From Candidatus Hydrogenedens sp. (GTDB lineage Bacteria > Hydrogenedentota > Hydrogenedentia > Hydrogenedentales > Hydrogenedentaceae): a stretch of DNA of 10,560 nt. Each line of letters starts with the position of its first letter. The stretch's first letter is position 1. The stretch spans positions 1-10,560 of the forward strand of contig JAIWNQ010000286.1 in NCBI GenBank assembly GCA_020216745.1, read 5' to 3'. The notes beneath the pieces are model-generated. The model was not told where the DNA came from, searched no databases, and saw only the letters and a program-made list of their open reading frames with translations. Of this stretch, positions 1 to 6,133 are shown one piece after another. The position numbers were made by a program, and so were the translations under genes.

Positions 1-349
1 CTTCCTCCCAAACATCTTCTAATTGGTGATACGGGAAACAGATTGTAGCCCGCTCTGAAATCATAATTTGAGGGTCAATCCCTTTTTCTTGGAAGCTCTG
101 AATTTCTTCTACAAGGCTTTGCAAGTTGATAACCATTCCGGGACCGAGAATATTTATCGTTTTTTTACTGAATACGCCTGAGGGAATTAGATGCAATTTA
201 AATTCACCATATTCATTTATTACTGTATGGCCAGCATTGTTGCCACCTTGATACCGAATCACAAAATCTGCATCCTGAGCGAAGTAATCAACCATTCGTC
301 CCTTGCCCTCATCACCCCAATTGGCTCCGACAATAATTTCGATACTCAT
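1..349 (-). CDS. purA: Adenylosuccinate synthetase, N-terminal part (gene runs off the left edge)
   Basis: This is the first 116 codons of adenylosuccinate synthetase, the cytoplasmic enzyme joining IMP and aspartate with GTP hydrolysis in the first step from IMP to AMP. Seen directly: the N-terminal GTP/IMP-binding loop appears as GANWGDEGKGRMVDY (residues 8-22), with the catalytic Asp of GDEGKG. The GGNNAGHT block follows at about residue 36 and holds the catalytic His. Further along are HLIPSG, ILGPGMVI and an ERATICFPYH segment, all in family order. The GANWGDEGKG wording, rather than GxQWGDEGKG, occurs in a subset of bacterial PurA proteins. The ATG at 347-349 is preceded by a purine-rich AAAAGG about 8 bases upstream. 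The start lies only about 35 bases beyond the rpsD terminator, and I saw no separate strong promoter, so purA may depend on readthrough. About three quarters of the protein lies outside the window. Confidence 0.96.
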   Translation of the reverse strand, partial: MSIEIIVGANWGDEGKGRMVDYFAQDADFVIRYQGGNNAGHTVINEYGEFKLHLIPSGVFSKKTINILGPGMVINLQSLVEEIQSFQEKGIDPQIMISERATICFPYHQLEDVWEE

Positions 350-383
350 AAAGTATGCCTTTTCCTTCTACTTTTGTTTTCAC

Positions 384-413
384 AAAAAAACGGGCCGAAT
401 TAAAATCGACCCG
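384..413 (-). terminator. Intrinsic terminator of rpsD
   Basis: Read on the minus strand, an 8-bp stem (CGGGTCGA at 413-406 with TCGGCCCG at 398-391, including one G-U pair) closes a 7-base A/T loop. It is followed at once by seven T residues (390-384). It sits about 30 bases after the rpsD stop codon and just before purA, so it should end most rpsD transcripts and limit readthrough into purA. Confidence 0.85.
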
Positions 414-443
414 CATACTTCTTACATATTATACTTAAAACAA

Positions 444-1052
444 TTATCTCGAGTAGAAACCGATGACACCAGCAGTATCTTCAAGGAAAGGTAGATTTTC
501 CTCTGCTGGGACAGAAACAACATGTCCTTCAAATGATTTTGCTTCCCTTGCTAAATGAGGTGGAATTTCTTGATACGGATTTTCTGCACCTGTGGCAATC
601 ATTGGGATATTTCTGCTTTTTTCACGGACAGTTATTTTCATGCCTGGTTTTACTATGAATGAAGGAATGTTTACCTTTTTACCATCCACAAGAAAATGGC
701 AATGTGTAACTAACTGACGTGCAGATGAAATCGTTGGGACAAACCCTAAACGATATATGACCGTATCTAATCGACTTTCTAAAAGGCGAATTAAATTTAC
801 ACCTGTATCTCCAGCAATCCGTTTCGCTTCCTGAAAAGTCTTCTTCATTTGCCGTTCCATTAAACCATAATGTGTGCGGATTTTCTGCTTTGCTAACAAT
901 TGTCTGGCATAAACAGAAAGTTTTCCTTTTGGGTCTCTTCCATGTTGACCCGGACGGAACGGACGCTTTTTCGACGGGCATTTCGGGCTTCCCCAGATAC
1001 AGGAACCCAAACGCCGACATAACTTATGTTTCGGACCTAAATATCTTCCCAT
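444..1052 (-). CDS. rpsD: 30S ribosomal protein S4
   Basis: This 202-residue protein has the normal length for bacterial S4, a primary 16S rRNA-binding protein that nucleates 30S assembly and represses its own translation in several bacteria. Seen directly: the start MGRYLGPKHKLCRRLG, then RPFRPGQHG near residue 30, and YARQLLAKQKIRTHYGLMERQ (about 48-68). The S4 RNA-binding domain begins at LESRLD (91-96) and runs through SARQLVTHCHFLVDGKKVNIPSF. The C-terminus ends in IGFYSR. Cysteines at 12, 18 and 25 resemble part of the zinc-type (C+) N-terminal knuckle, but with only three Cys and altered spacing it is unclear whether zinc binds. The ATG at 1050-1052 has AGGAA a few bases upstream. The gene stands alone rather than next to rpsM-rpsK-rpoA, and has its own candidate promoter, leader hairpin and terminator. 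Confidence 0.98.
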   Translation of the reverse strand: MGRYLGPKHKLCRRLGSCIWGSPKCPSKKRPFRPGQHGRDPKGKLSVYARQLLAKQKIRTHYGLMERQMKKTFQEAKRIAGDTGVNLIRLLESRLDTVIYRLGFVPTISSARQLVTHCHFLVDGKKVNIPSFIVKPGMKITVREKSRNIPMIATGAENPYQEIPPHLAREAKSFEGHVVSVPAEENLPFLEDTAGVIGFYSR

Positions 1053-1105
1053 ACGTTCCTGTTATTCCTTACGTGATTAGTTTTTAATAATTAAATGATA
1101 CACAA

Positions 1106-1142
1106 ACACTCTCTTTTACAGCCGCGGAAAAGATAGAGGTGT
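1106..1142 (-). promoter_or_regulatory. Hairpin in the rpsD 5' leader (possible S4 autoregulatory element)
   Basis: Three paired blocks form one long arm: 1106-1108 with 1140-1142, 1110-1113 with 1135-1138, and 1113-1117 with 1128-1132. The arm has small bulges (1109, 1139 and 1133-1134); block edges are approximate because one base can pair either way. A 10-base GC-rich apical loop (1118-1127) contains CCGCGG, a self-complementary hexamer. The structure is GC-tipped in otherwise AT-rich DNA and lies 55-90 bases upstream of the S4 start, inside the predicted transcript. No T-tract follows on the minus strand, so it is not a terminator. S4 is known to bind structured leaders of its own mRNA in some bacteria; that this is such an element is inference. 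Confidence 0.4.
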
Positions 1143-1169
1143 AAATAATAATCTTTTTTGAAGTCTTAT

Positions 1170-1199
1170 ATTATAAATATTTTATTTAGGTAAAAACAA
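1170..1199 (-). promoter_or_regulatory. Candidate rpsD promoter
   Basis: On the minus strand a perfect TATAAT (1175-1170) is preceded, after an 18-base spacer, by TTGTTT (1199-1194) as a weak -35. The start point would be near 1163, giving a leader of roughly 110 bases that includes the hairpin at 1106-1142. The DNA here is AT-rich, so chance -10 matches are common and this is a moderate call. Confidence 0.4.
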
Positions 1200-1200
1200 A

Positions 1201-1488
1201 TTACAAATCAACTCATGAAAAATATAAACCAAGAGCCTCCAAGGGGAAATGAATTGTGATTGGAAGGTATAGACTTTTCGAAAATTATACTAACTCTTTG
1301 GCTTACCATTTCTGATTACTATTATCCAAAACTTAGCATTACACAATTTTTCATATTATAGCTACATTAATGTTTACTCATGGGTATAATAGGTAGGGCA
1401 ATTTATGAATCATCTCTACTTGAGTTGGCATGAGGTTATGTAATTAGCATTAATGTGATGTTGGAAAGGTTGAGCACGTTAAAGGTTT
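1201..1488. other. Gene-free AT-rich interval between rpsD and the membrane protein gene
   Basis: I see no credible coding frame, tRNA or strong terminator here. The interval lies downstream of the membrane-protein gene and upstream of the rpsD promoter. One plus-strand TATAAT with an extended TGG just before it occurs at about 1381-1390. It has no good -35 and no gene downstream on that strand, so it could be chance or the start of an unrecognised small RNA. Confidence 0.5.
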
Positions 1489-3615
1489 TTAGTTTAATAG
1501 GAGTATTTTTGCGGTGTTGTTGAGGGGGAACAGTCCTGATTGAAGTATCTTTTGACTTCTAGTTTCTGTTTTCAGTTGGACGATAGTTTCTAAAAGATAT
1601 GCGAGTGGGAACCCTACTTTTTTTAATTGATGGCATTGTTCAAGGAGTTCTGAGTATTTTCCTTCTGCATAATTTTTCCATATCGGTTTTAATAGACATG
1701 CCAAGTAAATGTTTCTCTTTGCTAGTGGGATAAATATTTCTTCTGCTGTTGTTAATTGTCCTGTTTCTGTTAAGAATAAGATTAAGGCGATGTTGGCCCA
1801 AATTGTTTGGTTACTAAAATGTCTAAATAGACCTTGAGCTTCGTTTTTTTTGTCCATAGCAATCAATTGGAACGTCAATTGGGGTGTGGTGTTTAATCCA
1901 GCTGAACCGTCGGGAAAAACTAACCAATCAAGCAATGATTCATTATCAAGTTTGTGTGAGCGGTACTGTTCTAAGATTTTGAGCATTTTATCTTTTCTGT
2001 TTTTCTTTTCATCTTCCCACTGATATTCTGGGTTACAGTTGTAAAATGCATCGTAGGTAGTTTTATTGTTTTCGTGTTGGATTTTTGGTGGTATTTCATA
2101 AGAGGCGATACCTTCAAAGGAGGGGAAGACTTTTTCGTGAAAATTAATATCCCGTTTTTTGAGTTCTTCTCGTAGTATGCATGGCATGTTAAAATTCCAT
2201 TGCATACTATAAATCAGCCAGATAGTTGAAGATGGGTTTTTGTGTTGTAAATCCAGTATTCCGTCTATTGCAGATTTTATGGATGTAGAATATAGAATAG
2301 GTGTGGTATTGGGATTAGGCATTGCGTATTTTAATGTGACTGCTTCTTCAAATCTACCAGTAATAATAATGTCATTAGCTATGGTTCGTTCATTGATATA
2401 TTTGGCACATGTGTCCCAGTCTGAATATGGCAAACAAGCCCTGTAAATAATGAATTGATGAATGAAGAACAAAACGGTAATTGTGGTTAGAAATCTGTAA
2501 AGATTTTTATTTCTAATTTGAATTAGGAAAATGTATAATAGGGCAATTTTGCATATAAAAGACAGGTAGAAATAGCGAACCATCGAAATGTTTATTCCTA
2601 AGATTATCTGAATTAGCCCAAAACAAATCGGCATTATGACTCCGAAAAAGAGTAAATAGCAGGATATATTTTTTGGTAAGGTTTTATTTTTTATGATATA
2701 AAATAATTCTTTTGCGAGTAGGTATAGGAGAAGAAGTGAAAGAAGACAATTTCCGCTGTAGACAACGATTTTGGGTGCATATTCAAAAAAATGATTTAGC
2801 CATGGTGGTATTTGCCTGTGAACGAAAAACAACGGCTGTATGAGTATTCCCCAAGAGGTCATTGAAGGAATCTCATAATCCATCACACTGAAAATAAAAA
2901 GGAATATTTGTTTGATACCTTTTTCAGGTGCAAATTCAATATTATTGGTGCGAATGAAAAATCCTAAATAAAAAATAACGAAACCTATCATTGTAGAATT
3001 CAGAAAGAGAAACAAGATATTCCGTTTATTGATTCTTCTATTAAGAATTAAAAACAGGGATTCTGCCAAAGGTATCCAGAAAAAGATGTAGTGAGTAAAA
3101 ATAAGTATTACATTAATAAAACAGAGGATAAGAAGATATTTTACTTTTACATGGTCATTATTTATAAGTGTGAAAAAATAGAAGGATATAGTGCTTAGTA
3201 AAAAGGCTAAAGCATGAGGTCGTAATAACATGCTATACCAGAGGTGGATTGGCACCAACGCAACGGAAACAGATGTAAGAAAGGCTATTTTACTACTGGC
3301 AAATTTTGAAATTGACAGATAGATAAAGAGGGAACTAAATAAACAACATAGCACAGAGAAATATCGGAATGTATTCAATGGTATATGAAGGTATTTAGCG
3401 TTGAAGTAGAGTAGTAGTGGATATATCGGGGCTACTTCAGGACCTACACTTCCCTGAACGGTAAGGAATTCTATTGCAGAAGATGCCTCTGTAAATAAAA
3501 CACCACCGAGCAACTCATCACCCCAGAGAGAAGGTTTTTGAGGCAACGATATAATTGCTATAACTGATATTAAAAATAAGATAATGATTAAATAAAATTT
3601 TTTTATCGTATTCAT
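1489..3615 (-). CDS. Polytopic membrane protein, GT-C / family-39-like glycosyltransferase with soluble C-terminal repeat-like region
   Basis: This 708-residue protein is probably a lipid-sugar-dependent inner-membrane glycosyltransferase, although donor and acceptor cannot be read from the sequence. Seen directly: an N-terminal membrane segment (about 8-24), then SLWGDELLGG (29-38). Its acidic pair D33-E34 sits in the first extracytoplasmic loop, where GT-C and PMT-type enzymes carry their catalytic Asp/Glu. A string of hydrophobic helices follows to about residue 390, with HLWYSMLLRPHA (124-135) and RYFYLSF (347-353) resembling motifs of the family. From about 395 the chain is soluble. Its last 170 residues are helical pairs (for example IALILFLTETGQLTTAEEIF) that look like degenerate TPR repeats. 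The ATG at 3613-3615 has no clear ribosome-binding site but follows a good promoter. The gene stands alone, divergent from the sugar operon. A membrane protein of another GT-C subfamily is the main alternative. Confidence 0.62.
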   Translation of the reverse strand: MNTIKKFYLIIILFLISVIAIISLPQKPSLWGDELLGGVLFTEASSAIEFLTVQGSVGPEVAPIYPLLLYFNAKYLHIPLNTFRYFSVLCCLFSSLFIYLSISKFASSKIAFLTSVSVALVPIHLWYSMLLRPHALAFLLSTISFYFFTLINNDHVKVKYLLILCFINVILIFTHYIFFWIPLAESLFLILNRRINKRNILFLFLNSTMIGFVIFYLGFFIRTNNIEFAPEKGIKQIFLFIFSVMDYEIPSMTSWGILIQPLFFVHRQIPPWLNHFFEYAPKIVVYSGNCLLSLLLLYLLAKELFYIIKNKTLPKNISCYLLFFGVIMPICFGLIQIILGINISMVRYFYLSFICKIALLYIFLIQIRNKNLYRFLTTITVLFFIHQFIIYRACLPYSDWDTCAKYINERTIANDIIITGRFEEAVTLKYAMPNPNTTPILYSTSIKSAIDGILDLQHKNPSSTIWLIYSMQWNFNMPCILREELKKRDINFHEKVFPSFEGIASYEIPPKIQHENNKTTYDAFYNCNPEYQWEDEKKNRKDKMLKILEQYRSHKLDNESLLDWLVFPDGSAGLNTTPQLTFQLIAMDKKNEAQGLFRHFSNQTIWANIALILFLTETGQLTTAEEIFIPLAKRNIYLACLLKPIWKNYAEGKYSELLEQCHQLKKVGFPLAYLLETIVQLKTETRSQKILQSGLFPLNNTAKILLLN

Positions 3616-3646
3616 ATATAAACGTAATATACTATTATTTGCTTTT

Positions 3647-3675
3647 AATATAACATTTATTGTTTCCTATATCAA
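3647..3675 (-). promoter_or_regulatory. Promoter for the membrane glycosyltransferase-like gene
   Basis: On the minus strand, TTGATA (3675-3670) and TATATT (3652-3647) are separated by exactly 17 bases, and TGT directly before TATATT gives an extended -10. The predicted start near 3640 leaves a 5' untranslated stretch of about 25 bases. It is back to back with the candidate promoter of the sugar operon, so one regulator bound between them could affect both. Confidence 0.6.
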
Positions 3676-3698
3676 TGGGGCTATTTTATAAAGCGGTG

Positions 3699-3707
3699 TG
3701 CTAAAAT
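3699..3707 (+). promoter_or_regulatory. Candidate extended -10 promoter of the ThuA/DUF1080/oxidoreductase operon
   Basis: TGC followed by TAAAAT (3702-3707) is an extended -10 form. No good -35 is seen 16-18 bases upstream, which would fit an activator-dependent or weak promoter. Transcription would start near 3714, about 90 bases before the preferred start codon at 3804. No operator palindrome was recognised. Confidence 0.4.
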
Positions 3708-3803
3708 AGTTTTTGTATTTTTTTAACATGTTTTTTTATTATGTTATATAGTTTGTTGGTTTACTTGAAGCAAAAAGAATTAAACATAGAAAGGAAAAGG
3801 ATG

Positions 3804-4556
3804 ATGAGCCATTTTTTTCTGAAAGTCAGTTTGATAGGCATAACCCTAATTTTTATTTTCTCTTGTTTTTTTATAGTCCACGCAGATTCGCAAGTTCGTG
3901 TCGCTATTATCACGGGAGGCCATAGTTATGATAAAGAGCCGTTTGAAGCAATGTGGGCAAGTATGACAGATGTTAAGGCGGAATACTTTGATTATGCAGG
4001 TGGAAAATGTGCTTTTTTTGATAATGATAAATATAAAGAGTTCGACACGATTATTTTCTATAATTTTCATCAAAAAATAACAAAGAAACAGCAAAAAAAT
4101 TTCCTGGATATGCTAAATAGTGGCAAAAAAATAATTGTTATGCACCATGCCATATCTGCTTTTCCAGAGTGGAATGAATTTTCAAAGATTATCGGGGCAA
4201 AATATTTTTTGGAAGATATGGAATGGGAAGGGAAAAAATATGAACGCTCTAAATATAAGCATGATGTAAAAATTCCAGTACATATTGCGGATAAAAATCA
4301 CCCCATTACGCAGGGGGTAGAAGATTTTGAAGAAATAGATGAGACATATAGTCAGTTCTATATCTCCCCGGAGGTCCATGTGCTTTTGACAACGAACCAT
4401 CCTGAAAGTGCTTCTTTTATAGGCTGGGTAAATAAATATAACAATACGGAGATTTTTTTCATCCAGTTAGGTCATGGTCCACAAAATTTTGCCAATGAAC
4501 AATTTCGTAAACTCATGTATAATGCAATTAAATGGTCCGCAGGAAAAAACAATTAA
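3804..4556 (+). CDS. Secreted ThuA-like domain protein
   Basis: This is a ThuA-like (trehalose-utilisation-type, class-I-glutamine-amidotransferase-like fold) protein of 250 residues. Seen directly from the preferred start: an N-terminal signal peptide (SHFFLK, hydrophobic to about residue 24, likely signal-peptidase-I cut after VHA at 25-27). Next are RVAIITGGHSYDKEPFEAMW (32-51), VMHHAISAFPEW (112-123), NHPITQGVEDF (165-175), DETY (179-182) and QLGHGPQNF (221-229), the order typical of the family. The His pair at 114-115 and the LGHG histidine are the likely functional residues. The frame opens at 3741, but AAGGA at 3791-3795 sits 8 bases before the ATG at 3804 (an adjacent ATG lies at 3801). 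Only the later starts leave a compact signal peptide. It is the first gene of the operon, with 21 bases to the next. ThuA-like proteins often accompany Gfo/Idh/MocA and DUF1080 genes, but their biochemical role is poorly established, so no substrate is assigned. Confidence 0.86.
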   Translation: MSHFFLKVSLIGITLIFIFSCFFIVHADSQVRVAIITGGHSYDKEPFEAMWASMTDVKAEYFDYAGGKCAFFDNDKYKEFDTIIFYNFHQKITKKQQKNFLDMLNSGKKIIVMHHAISAFPEWNEFSKIIGAKYFLEDMEWEGKKYERSKYKHDVKIPVHIADKNHPITQGVEDFEEIDETYSQFYISPEVHVLLTTNHPESASFIGWVNKYNNTEIFFIQLGHGPQNFANEQFRKLMYNAIKWSAGKNN

Positions 4557-4577
4557 TTTTTTAGAGGAAAACTAACA

Positions 4578-6110
4578 ATGAAAAAGATTTTTGTCCTTTT
4601 TGGTTTGATAATTTTATTGGGTAGTTTAATGTGTTTTGCAGATGATTCCCCGTTTTTCAAAGAATTTTTTGCTATGGATACTGCAACACGGGATGCGGAA
4701 CATTCAACACCTGATTTGCAGGTAGCTTTTGCCAAAGAATTAGGTTTTACAGGCATAAGCTGGACAGGTTTTGACTCGTTTGCAGAACTTAAAAATGCCC
4801 TGCAAGCCAACGGGCTCAAATTATATGCTGTTTATTTCTGGGGAACAATAGAAAAAGAAGGCTTCCAGATACAACCCGGATTGGCAGAGGCATTAGAAAT
4901 TATGAAAGGAAATGAATATTTCCTCTGGCTGACTATCAACAGTCAGGCATGGAAATCTGACGAACCGGAATCGTATCAGCAGGCACTTGCCTTAATCCGT
5001 AATGTAGCGGACCAGGCATTGCCTTATGGTGTAAAGGTAGCCCTGTATCCTCATGCAGGTTGCTGGCTTGATAAAACAGAACAGGCCTATCAATTAGCAC
5101 AGGATTCGGGCAAACCCAATGTGGGCATTTCTTTCAATCTGTGCCACTGGTTAAAGGTGGATGGACCCGAAATGAATTTAGATTTGCTTATTCGCAAGGT
5201 AAAACCGAAATTATTTGTTGTAACCTTGAATGGGGCAGAACCTCCTGGGGATTGGGATAAATTAATCCAACCGCTGGACAAAGGAACTTATGATTTAAAA
5301 CCTCTATTGAAAACATTAAAATCAGTGGGTTATACAGGTCCTGTCGGTTTACAGGGCTATGGAATACAAGAGCCTGTAAAAGAGCATTTGCCTCGTTCTA
5401 TGAAGGTGTGGAAAGAACTTGTGTCTTCTGTTGCTACCTACGAGCCTGTTCGGGTTTCCACAAACGATTTAAATGCGTTCCGTGAACCAACAGGCACATG
5501 GTATTGCGGAAGCGATGCAATGACAGACCCGCAGAATGAGGCTTTACTTACGTCATTACCTGGCATTGGTGTGCTTATCAATGGTAAAGATGGCAAAACA
5601 AACCATCTCATTACAAAGGAAGAATGGGGTGATGTGGAAGCACATATCGAATTTATGGTGCCTAAGGGTTCCAATTCGGGTGTATATTTCCAAGGTAGAT
5701 ATGAAATTCAGGTTTTGGATAGTTGGGGTGTGGCAGAGCCAAAACATAGTGATTGTGGGGGTATCTACCAACGTTGGCATGAGGAACCGGGTATTCCGGA
5801 TGACCAGCGTGGATATGAAGGGAAACCCCCTCGTGTAAATGCATCTCGCCCCCCTGGTGTATGGCAAAGTTTTGATGTCATCTTCAAGGCTCCCAGATTT
5901 GATGCAGAAGGGAAAAAGATTGCCAATGCTCAATTTGTGCGTGTTATTCATAACGGTGTGGTGGTTCACGAAAATCAAGAACTATCGGGGCCGACACGGG
6001 CATCTTTATTCAATGACGAAGCACCAAAAGGACCGATAATGTTGCAGGGAGACCATGGTCCTGTGGCGTATAGAAATTTCTGGGTTCGGCCCTTAACAGA
6101 AAAAGAATAA
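4578..6110 (+). CDS. Secreted fusion: xylose-isomerase-like TIM barrel + DUF1080 (3-keto-disaccharide hydrolase-type) domain
   Basis: Two enzymatic domains are joined in a 510-residue exported protein. Residues 1-21 are a signal peptide ending CFA before DDS. Residues about 30-285 resemble sugar phosphate isomerase/epimerase (AP-endonuclease-2-like) TIM barrels: ELGFTGISW, YAVYFWGT, VALYPHAGCW (H159), VGISFNLCHWL (H190), LFVVTLNGAE, and GPVGLQGYGI near 254-263. The last strand carries Gln259 where metal-dependent isomerases usually have Glu. Residues about 296-506 form a DUF1080/LamG-like beta-sandwich: GTWYCGSD, SNSGVYFQGRYEIQVLDSWG (365-384), CGGIYQRW, NASRPPGVWQSFDVIF (421-436), and LQGDHGPVAYRNFWVRPL near the end. 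DUF1080 members are linked to hydrolysis of 3-keto-glycosides. The likely role is therefore cleavage or rearrangement of 3-oxidised sugars outside the cytoplasm, next to the oxidoreductase encoded 23 bases downstream. AGAGGA lies 9 bases before the ATG. The substrate is unknown. Confidence 0.9.
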   Translation: MKKIFVLFGLIILLGSLMCFADDSPFFKEFFAMDTATRDAEHSTPDLQVAFAKELGFTGISWTGFDSFAELKNALQANGLKLYAVYFWGTIEKEGFQIQPGLAEALEIMKGNEYFLWLTINSQAWKSDEPESYQQALALIRNVADQALPYGVKVALYPHAGCWLDKTEQAYQLAQDSGKPNVGISFNLCHWLKVDGPEMNLDLLIRKVKPKLFVVTLNGAEPPGDWDKLIQPLDKGTYDLKPLLKTLKSVGYTGPVGLQGYGIQEPVKEHLPRSMKVWKELVSSVATYEPVRVSTNDLNAFREPTGTWYCGSDAMTDPQNEALLTSLPGIGVLINGKDGKTNHLITKEEWGDVEAHIEFMVPKGSNSGVYFQGRYEIQVLDSWGVAEPKHSDCGGIYQRWHEEPGIPDDQRGYEGKPPRVNASRPPGVWQSFDVIFKAPRFDAEGKKIANAQFVRVIHNGVVVHENQELSGPTRASLFNDEAPKGPIMLQGDHGPVAYRNFWVRPLTEKE

Positions 6111-6133
6111 ATTTTATTATAAGGAGACTTTCT

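Noticed and set aside
3741..3803. N-terminal extension of the ThuA-like gene from the first in-frame ATG at 3741
   Set aside because: No ribosome-binding site precedes 3741, and the extra 21 residues (charged, before the hydrophobic core) would spoil the signal peptide. AAGGA is well placed for 3804 (or 3801).
5536..5978. Overlapping frames of 100 and 140 codons inside the DUF1080 coding region
   Set aside because: They are shadows of the fusion gene, which has clear domain motifs across this stretch; neither shadow shows family features or its own ribosome-binding site.
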